Source: DATLZC01 sp037444005
Lineage (GTDB): Bacteria; Chloroflexota; Dehalococcoidia; DSTF01; JACRBR01
Reading direction: 5' to 3'
NCBI GenBank assembly: GCA_037444005.1
Contig: JBBING010000074.1
Location: 1-11,818 of the forward strand
Length of the DNA: 11,818 nucleotides
The position numbers and the translations under genes were made by a program. The notes below the pieces were generated by a model that was not told the origin of the DNA, searched no databases, and saw nothing but the letters and a program-made list of their open reading frames with translations. Positions 8,001-11,818 of the stretch are shown in pieces (the first letter of the stretch is position 1; each line of letters opens with the position of its first letter).

Positions 8001-8502
8001 TCTCGGGGTCGCGCGGGAAGCCCGCCTCGACCCATTCCTTGAACCCCTGACGGATCATGGGACCCTTCACCCGGCGATCCGAGTAGAACCGCCGGATGTA
8101 CGAGAGCCCGCTGATGCAGGCGCGCGGGTCCCATCGCGAGGACGCCCGGTTCCCGTAGGCGTCGGTCGCCTTCCCGTAGCCGAAGCTGGGGTCGGCGTAC
8201 ACGACGACCCCGTTCTTCACGTTCGCCTTCAACAGGCAGCCGTGGGTATCGTTCGGCGCACACAGGTAGTGGAACTGCGAGTCAGGCGTGTAGAGGTCTC
8301 GGTAGACCTTCTCCCAGTCGCGGTCCGGGTGCGACTCCAGAGGGTTCTGTCCCTGCTGGAGCGGGCGGAGCAGGGAGAAGCCGAAGAGCGGCCGGTCGGG
8401 CGCCGTGGATCCGGCGAGGCCGGCCGCCAGCGCAGGAAAGGCGGCGAACAGTTGTCGTCGGGTGAATCGCGCTCGTTCGAGTGGCGGGCGTTCGACATCC
8501 AT
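5002..8502 (-). CDS. nxrA: Molybdopterin catalytic subunit, nitrite oxidoreductase/nitrate reductase type (NxrA/NarG-like), Tat-exported
   Basis: This 1166-residue catalytic subunit of a type II DMSO-reductase-family enzyme most likely interconverts nitrite and nitrate at a Mo-bis-guanine-dinucleotide centre. The N-terminus has a Tat signal (RFTRRQLFA, Arg15-Arg16, hydrophobic to about 31), so the enzyme should face outside the cytoplasmic membrane. The FS0 domain follows: C81, D85, C89 (CAPNDTHGC) and C129 (WDPRACISGL), with Asp85 where NarG has a Cys. The molybdopterin oxidoreductase domain spans about 130-800 and includes HTDLPPGHPMVTGQQT, with Asp290 the expected Mo ligand. A dinucleotide-binding domain lies at about 920-1080. 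Segments such as DWEKVYRDLYTPDS, APNDTHGCLLKANVKNG, FGYGKATDAYGNRASSRWDP and GGRHWDSYSWHTDLPPGHP match my memory of Nitrospira NxrA, as does the length. The start ATG 8502 is preceded by GGGAAGGGG nine bases upstream. It is first in the operon. Reaction direction is undetermined, and the symbol reflects the clade, not a proven function. Confidence 0.9.
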   Translation of the reverse strand: MDVERPPLERARFTRRQLFAAFPALAAGLAGSTAPDRPLFGFSLLRPLQQGQNPLESHPDRDWEKVYRDLYTPDSQFHYLCAPNDTHGCLLKANVKNGVVVYADPSFGYGKATDAYGNRASSRWDPRACISGLSYIRRFYSDRRVKGPMIRQGFKEWVEAGFPRDPETGLPERKYFENRGKEPFVAVPWDEAFELVAKALVNIAETYSGEDGKARLEKQGYDPAMIETLDGAGTRTIKARGGMPLLGPIRVAGTYRFTNMLALLDGHVRGVGPDQAKGGRHWDSYSWHTDLPPGHPMVTGQQTCDFDLYTAENAKLITLWGKNWIATKMPDGHWLTEARLHGARVVVIAPEYQSAASKADEIVVIRPGHDTALAMGLAHVIVTEKLYDEAFVKHFTDLPLLVRMDNLKMLRARDVIPGYAPAPLATTRTFKAGDKLPPPAEQDAQYVPEELRQEWDDFVLWDAASGQPRPVTRDQVGEFSQRQGWDPALEGTFEIALASGERVQARPVFDLVKQYLVDSCDPDTVSKDTLAPKEAIVNLAREIAANKGATLFVEGMGPNHFFNNDLKDRAIFLVAALTNNIGHFGGTVGSYAGNYRLALFAMAPYIREDPFDIELDPSVMPRQKGYVKGESAHYYNYGDRPLRVGNKVFTGSTHMPSPTKATFWANSNSILGNAKWAHNVIVNTLPKIEMIVANDYFWTATCEYADVVFGVDSWIERKSPEIYAAVTNPFLQAWPRSPLPRIYDTKDDVEVWAGIGAALANLTGDRRFRDYWHFVHEGQVEVYINRIFRAGNNTRGYTFADLEASCANGTPFYLMSRTSPKVMGWEQTNESKPWYTKSGRLEFYREEDEFIEYGENLPVVREPVDGTHHEPNVILASPHPAIRPQGPEAYGLPKDDLSVEVRQVRNVVLKPQELVVSEHPLRSQGFTHVLITPKYRHACHSTAGGSDLDVVFWGPFGDFYRHDKRKPWIGEGYIDLNPEDARELGLEDGDYVWCDGDPSDRPFVGHEERPDDYRVTRWLVRVRYYPSIARGFGRAWFHFYIATHGSVEGHETRPDGLAKNPRTNYQAGYRYGSHQSITRAWLRPTLMTDSLVRKDAAGQVIHTGFEADVHCTVGAPKESFVKIQRAEPGGIGGQGLWSPAAKGFRPGYENEAMRKYLAGEFIGKAG

Positions 8503-8551
8503 CGCGGCATGCCCCTTCCCGTGATCGGGTGTGGTGTACCTGGCGTGTCAG

Positions 8552-8567
8552 GGCACACTCTGGTGCC
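8552..8567. promoter_or_regulatory. Candidate operator: 5-6-5 inverted repeat in the operon leader
   Basis: GGCAC-ACTCTG-GTGCC is a perfect inverted repeat 50 bases before the catalytic-subunit start. A shorter, overlapping one (GTGT-CAGGGC-ACAC) lies at 8545-8558. It falls between the putative promoter and the start codon, a reasonable place for a repressor site. It matches no FNR, NarL or NnrR consensus I know, so its role is open. Confidence 0.25.
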
Positions 8568-8613
8568 GGGGCGCGACCGTTCCTAGGTCCAAACCGCCCG
8601 CGGCGCTGGGCCG

Positions 8614-8641
8614 TTTGTACCATCTGTCACAATCTCGTCCA
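8614..8641 (-). promoter_or_regulatory. Putative promoter of the molybdoenzyme operon
   Basis: On the minus strand, TGGACG (8636-8641, four of six to consensus) is followed after 16 bases by TACAAA (8614-8619). The -10 has an upstream TGG that makes an extended -10. The start of transcription would be near 8607, giving a leader of about 105 bases. The rest of 8503-8756 shows no gene. Confidence 0.35.
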
Positions 8642-8756
8642 GAGGACGTGCGGCCGGAGCGCGATGGTACGAATGGCCCATGCCAGAGCTGGCTTACGAC
8701 GCGAATGCCTCGAGGGAGGGCGTCGCGCTGGTTCGATGAGGGCGTGGAGGGGATGA

Positions 8757-8787
8757 AGGAAAAGGCGCGCGGCACGTCCGCGCGCCT
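8757..8787 (-). terminator. Rho-independent terminator of the tRNA cluster
   Basis: Read on the minus strand, AGGCGCGCGG (8787-8778), a five-base loop and CCGCGCGCCT (8772-8763) form a 10-bp GC-rich stem, followed by a short U run (TTTTCC). It begins 12 bases after the encoded CCA of tRNA-Gly, so it ends the tRNA transcript before the operon promoter. Confidence 0.85.
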
Positions 8788-8798
8788 GTGGGATTTCA

Positions 8799-8873
<75 letters not shown>

Positions 8874-8882
8874 TCGTTCTCG

Positions 8883-8898
8883 ACCCGCGTACGCGGGT
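8883..8898. repeat. 16-bp perfect palindrome in the tRNA-Leu/tRNA-Gly spacer
   Basis: ACCCGCGTACGCGGGT is exactly self-complementary and lies in the 39-base spacer between the two tRNAs. It has no U run, so it is not a clear terminator. It may act as a processing hairpin in the dicistronic tRNA precursor (inference). Confidence 0.6.
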
Positions 8899-8912
8899 GG
8901 AAGGTTCCGTGT

Positions 8913-8997
8913 TGGTGCCGAGGAGGAGATTTGAACTCCTACGCCTTGCGGCACGGCCCCCTCAAGACCGCGTGTCTGCCTATTCCACCACCTCGGC
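8913..8997 (-). tRNA. tRNA-Leu (anticodon GAG)
   Basis: The gene is 85 bases with a class II long variable arm (GTGCCGCAAGGCGT region). The acceptor is GCCGAGG/CCTCGGC, with discriminator A and encoded CCA (8913-8915). Anticodon stem CGGTC/GGCCG encloses TTGAGGG with GAG at 8961-8963. The T arm is GGAGTTCAAATCTCC. Confidence 0.96.
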
Positions 8998-9009
8998 ACG
9001 AGCGTTTTC

Positions 9010-9037
9010 ATTGTATCGGACGCCCGCGGCGTCGCAA
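9010..9037 (-). promoter_or_regulatory. Putative promoter of tRNA-Leu and tRNA-Gly
   Basis: On the minus strand, TTGCGA (9032-9037), 16 bases, then TACAAT (9010-9015, five of six to consensus) lie just upstream of the tRNA-Leu 5' end at 8997. No terminator is seen between tRNA-Trp and this point, so read-through from the tRNA-Trp promoter is also possible. Confidence 0.55.
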
Positions 9038-9052
9038 CCGGCCGGAGGGCGA

Positions 9053-9129
9053 TGGCAGGAGCGGAGGGATTCGAACCCCCGACCGGCGGTTTTGGAGACC
9101 GCTGCTCTGCCGGACTGAGCTACGCTCCT
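9053..9129 (-). tRNA. tRNA-Trp (anticodon CCA)
   Basis: The minus strand has acceptor AGGAGCG/CGCTCCT, discriminator G and encoded CCA (9053-9055). The D arm is TAGCTCAGTCCGGCAGAGCA. The anticodon stem GCGGT/ACCGC encloses CTCCAAA with CCA at 9093-9095. The T arm is GGGGGTTCGAATCCCTC. First of the three-tRNA cluster. Confidence 0.97.
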
Positions 9130-9169
9130 GCGGAACACGAAGGAGCGCCGCAGCGCTCCGCTCACCACC

Positions 9170-9197
9170 AGTATAGCGCCCTTCGAACGGCAAGCAA
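9170..9197 (-). promoter_or_regulatory. Putative promoter of tRNA-Trp
   Basis: On the minus strand, TTGCTT (9192-9197), 16 bases, then TATACT (9170-9175, near consensus) lie directly between the PEP synthase stop and tRNA-Trp. It has the same TTGC-type -35 and 16-bp spacing as the tRNA-Leu promoter. Confidence 0.6.
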
Positions 9198-9214
9198 CGA
9201 CGGGCGGGCGTGTC

Positions 9215-11503
9215 TCAGCGGCGGGCCATCGCTTCCAGCTTGGCTTCGGCCCGCGCGACGTACTCGCGTGTCACGTCGATGGCGTCGGGCGAGACGGAGA
9301 CGGAGGTGATCCCCCATTCGACCAGCCGCTCGGTGAGCTCCGGGAACACGCTCGGGGCCTGCCCGCAAATCGACACCGTAATGCCGCGCGACGTGCCGCC
9401 CCGCACCAGCCGTTCGAGCGCGACCATCACCGCTTCGTTCCGCTCGTCGAACTGCTCGGCGAACATTTCGTTGTCCCGGTCGATGCCCAGGATGAGCTGC
9501 GTGAGGTCGTTCGAGCCGATGCTGATGCCGTCGATACCCACGTCGATGAAGCGGTCGAGGAGGAGGACGTTCGAGGGCACCTCCGCCATCATCCACAGTC
9601 GGAACGAGTCGCCGCGCTCGAGGCCCATCTCGGCGAGCAACGCTTTGACGCCCGCGAGCTCCTCCGGCGTGCGGACGAAGGGAATCATCACCCAGAGGTT
9701 CGGATACTGCGCCCGCACCCGCTTGATGGCCTCGACCTCGAGCGCGACCACCTCACGATCCCGGAGGTAGCGCGAGGCGCCCCGGAAGCCGATCATCGGG
9801 TTCTCCTCGTGCGGCTCGTACTTGTCGCCGCCGAGGAGGTTCGCGTACTCGTTCGTCTTGAAGTCCGTCATCCGGTAGATGACCGGGCGAGGGTGGAAGG
9901 CCCGCGCGAACATCTCGAGCCCCGCGGCCAGCTTCGCGATGAACTCCTCCGACCGGCCGGTTTCGATGGCGTAGCGCGGATGCTCGCCGATCTGGGCGAT
10001 GATGAATTCGGCGCGCAGCAGTCCTACGCCGTCCACGTTGCGCTTGGCGACGACGTCGGCGAGCTCGGGCTCGGCGAGATTCACATAAATCTTCGTGCGG
10101 GTCTTGAGCGCGCTGGCCCGCGACCGGCGTTCGCGCTCCGCGAGGCCCCAGGCGAGGGCGGCCTCGGCGCGGCCCTGGTACACCTTGCCGTTCGAGCCAT
10201 CGACGGTCACGATCTGGCCCTCGCGCAAGGTCTTCGTCGCTTCGCGCGCGCCGACCACGCAGGGGATGCCCAGTTCGCGGCTGACGATGGCCGCATGGCA
10301 CGTGCGGCCGCCGTGGTCGGTTACGATGGCGACGGCGCGCTTCATGGCGGGCACGAAGTCGGGCGTGGTCATCTCCGCGACGAGGACGTCGCCCGGCTGC
10401 ACCCGGTCGATCTCCGAGGGATCGAGGATGATGCGGACGGGGCCGGCGTCGACGCCGGGGCTTGCGGGCGCGCCGGTGAGCAGGACGGGCGCTGTCTCGG
10501 CCAGCGCGCCGGCCGGCCCGGCCTGCGCCTGCAGCGTCGTGACCGGCCGGGACTGGACCAGGTAGAACTTGCCGTTTTCCTCAGCCCATTCGATGTCCTG
10601 GATGCTGCCGTAGTGCTCCTCGACCTTCCGCCCGATGCGGGCCAGCTCGACGATCTCGTCGTCCGTGAGCTTCTGCTTGCCGCGCAGCTCCGGCGGGAGG
10701 TCCACCCAGACGTTGCGGTGCAGCGGATCCGTGGCCTTCGGGTCGAGGACGAGTTGGCGCTGCTGGTCGCCGACGGTCTTCTCGATGATGCGGAGCGTGG
10801 CCTTGTCCACGAGGTAGTGGTCGGGCGACACCGAGCCGGACACGATGGCCTCGCCGAGCCCCATGACGGCTTCGATGGTGATCTTGGTGGTGTCGCTGGT
10901 GACGGGCTCGCAGGTGAACATGACGCCGGAGCGATGGCTCTGCACCATGCGCTGCACGGGCACCGCGATGCCGACCTTCATGTGCTCGAAGTGGTTCTCC
11001 GCGCGGTAAAAGATGGCCCTTGCCTCGAACAGCGACGCCCAGCAGGCGCGAACGGCGTTGACGACGGCATCCGCGCCCTCGATGTTCAGGAACGTGCTCT
11101 GCTGGCCGGCGAAGCTGGCCTCGGGCAAATCCTCCGCGGTGGCGGAACTTCGGACGGCGACGAGGCCTCCGCCCAGGCGCTGGTACGCGCTCTCGATCTG
11201 ACGCCGCAGGTCCTGCGGGATTTCGGCGTCGAGGATCAGGCGCTTGATGGTGTCTGCGGTCTGGGCGAGGGCGGCGCTGTCGCGGTGGTCGAGGCGTTCG
11301 AGGAGTTCGACGATGCGGGGTTTGAGTCCGGAGGCTTCGAGGAAGCGGAAGTACGTGTCCGCTGTGACGACGAACCCCGGCGGTACCGGGATGCCCGCAC
11401 GGGTGAGCTCCCCGAGGTTGGCTCCTTTCCCGCCGACGAGGGCGATGTCCTCCTTTCCGATCTCCTCGAACCAGACGATGGGTCTTGCCGTGGCTGTGGT
11501 CAT
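9215..11503 (-). CDS. ppsA: Phosphoenolpyruvate synthase (pyruvate, water dikinase)
   Basis: This 762-residue enzyme converts pyruvate and ATP to phosphoenolpyruvate, AMP and phosphate in the cytoplasm, the entry to gluconeogenesis. Domains: an N-terminal ATP-grasp/PPDK domain (about 15-325), with VGGKGANLGEL at 23-33, AVRSSATAEDLPEASFAGQQ at 116-135 and the closing IQDIEWAEENGKFYLVQSRP; a swivelling phosphohistidine domain (about 340-450), with the catalytic His403 in GGRTCHAAIVSRELGIPCVVG; and a C-terminal TIM-barrel (about 470-755), with IPFVRT, SIGSNDLTQLILGIDRD and the catalytic Cys713 in SICGQAPS. TCHAAI and the 762-residue length favour PEP synthase over pyruvate, phosphate dikinase, whose usual length is near 870-900. 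The start ATG 11503 begins the conserved N-terminus; the frame runs on to 11680 but that part is Arg/Gly-rich and unlike the family. It stands alone, with only tRNAs downstream. A role in carbon fixation is possible but not shown. Confidence 0.96.
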   Translation of the reverse strand: MTTATARPIVWFEEIGKEDIALVGGKGANLGELTRAGIPVPPGFVVTADTYFRFLEASGLKPRIVELLERLDHRDSAALAQTADTIKRLILDAEIPQDLRRQIESAYQRLGGGLVAVRSSATAEDLPEASFAGQQSTFLNIEGADAVVNAVRACWASLFEARAIFYRAENHFEHMKVGIAVPVQRMVQSHRSGVMFTCEPVTSDTTKITIEAVMGLGEAIVSGSVSPDHYLVDKATLRIIEKTVGDQQRQLVLDPKATDPLHRNVWVDLPPELRGKQKLTDDEIVELARIGRKVEEHYGSIQDIEWAEENGKFYLVQSRPVTTLQAQAGPAGALAETAPVLLTGAPASPGVDAGPVRIILDPSEIDRVQPGDVLVAEMTTPDFVPAMKRAVAIVTDHGGRTCHAAIVSRELGIPCVVGAREATKTLREGQIVTVDGSNGKVYQGRAEAALAWGLAERERRSRASALKTRTKIYVNLAEPELADVVAKRNVDGVGLLRAEFIIAQIGEHPRYAIETGRSEEFIAKLAAGLEMFARAFHPRPVIYRMTDFKTNEYANLLGGDKYEPHEENPMIGFRGASRYLRDREVVALEVEAIKRVRAQYPNLWVMIPFVRTPEELAGVKALLAEMGLERGDSFRLWMMAEVPSNVLLLDRFIDVGIDGISIGSNDLTQLILGIDRDNEMFAEQFDERNEAVMVALERLVRGGTSRGITVSICGQAPSVFPELTERLVEWGITSVSVSPDAIDVTREYVARAEAKLEAMARR

Positions 11504-11731
11504 CGTTGCCTGCTCTCGTGTATCCGATGAGCCGCTACCAGAGGCTCCGGCCCGCGTTCGACGGGCGCATCCTAACGTACCGCCGGTCCAGCGTGCCAGG
11601 GACAGGGGGACAGACAAACCGGGGGGAAACGAGGCGACCGCTCGCGAGCGTCCGTGCCGTTCCCCCGGTCGTGGTGCCACCCTCCGCGCCGGCGCGTCTC
11701 GGCCCTCGCGAACCCGCCCCGCCGGACGGCC

Positions 11732-11818
11732 CTATTGTACCATGCGATCGTGCGGGGACCGGGCGCTGAGCTGGTCCAGATAGATCCCGTACACCACACT
11801 AGAGATGAGGCGGGGTAG
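11732..11818 (-). CDS. C-terminal end of an unidentified protein (partial, runs off right edge)
   Basis: On the minus strand an open frame enters from the right edge and ends with TAG at 11732-11734. The 28 residues read LPRLISSVVYGIYLDQLSA then RSPHDRMVQ. The pattern of hydrophobic and polar residues and the mostly G/C third codon positions look like a real C-terminus, and it lies upstream of ppsA on the same strand. I recognise no family. A competing frame (11572-11799) is Arg-rich and less convincing. Confidence 0.4.
   Translation of the reverse strand, partial: LPRLISSVVYGIYLDQLSARSPHDRMVQ
11734..11742 (-). promoter_or_regulatory. Possible extended -10 promoter upstream of ppsA
   Basis: TGGTACAAT on the minus strand is an extended -10 with five of six bases in the hexamer. 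No good -35 lies at the right spacing. It would give a long leader of roughly 220 bases to the ppsA start and overlaps the end of the right-edge reading frame. The stretch 11504-11731 otherwise shows no gene. Confidence 0.3.

Noticed and set aside
5746..8586. Long plus-strand open frames (483 and 421 codons) opposite the catalytic subunit
   Set aside because: They mirror the real gene's codon pattern in GC-rich DNA and show only repeated Val/Arg/Asp-rich sequence without recognisable motifs.
9809..11530. 573-codon plus-strand open frame opposite ppsA
   Set aside because: It is antisense to a clear PEP synthase with all catalytic residues. It is rich in Arg, Gly, Asp and Val with no domain, the usual mirror frame of a GC-rich gene.

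Overview
This window comes from a GC-rich bacterial chromosome. It holds the edge of an integrated element, a respiratory molybdoenzyme operon, a tRNA cluster and a phosphoenolpyruvate (PEP) synthase gene. I cannot name the organism. The catalytic and iron-sulfur subunits resemble, from memory, the Nitrospira/anammox-type nitrite oxidoreductase (Nxr) branch of the type II DMSO-reductase family. Relatives of that branch also occur in Methylomirabilota/Rokubacteria, Chloroflexi and other uncultured soil and subsurface lineages, so such a lineage is the best guess (inference). Layout: positions 1-2000 (plus strand) carry the end of an unidentified reading frame, a small excisionase-like helix-turn-helix protein and a complete tyrosine recombinase. 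A gene-poor stretch with short repeats and a perfect 26-bp palindrome follows, then tRNA-Cys(GCA) on the minus strand. The recombinase lies on the 3' side of the tRNA, as expected for an element integrated into a tRNA 3' end and extending left beyond the window. Positions 2186-8502 (minus strand) are a tightly packed four-gene operon: a Tat-exported molybdopterin catalytic subunit with an N-terminal Fe-S site; a four-cluster ferredoxin-like subunit; a Tat-targeted gamma subunit of the ethylbenzene-dehydrogenase type, predicted to bind heme b and possibly lipid-anchored; and a TorD/NarJ-type assembly chaperone. Intergenic gaps are 3 nt, 12 nt and a 4-nt overlap, which suggests translational coupling. 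Substrate electrons would pass Mo -> FS0 -> the four clusters of the beta subunit -> heme b -> an external redox partner, or the reverse if it reduces nitrate. There is no NarI-like membrane subunit in the window. Positions 8757-9197 hold tRNA-Trp(CCA), tRNA-Leu(GAG) and tRNA-Gly(GCC), all on the minus strand, with two recognisable promoters and a shared rho-independent terminator. Positions 9215-11503 (minus strand) encode a full-length PEP synthase with both catalytic residues. The right edge holds the likely C-terminus of another minus-strand gene. The most interesting items are the nitrite/nitrate oxidoreductase-like operon, with its mixed set of Fe-S ligands and a possible Tat-lipoprotein heme subunit, and the element boundary at tRNA-Cys. 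Nothing here looks like a wholly new defence or mobile system.
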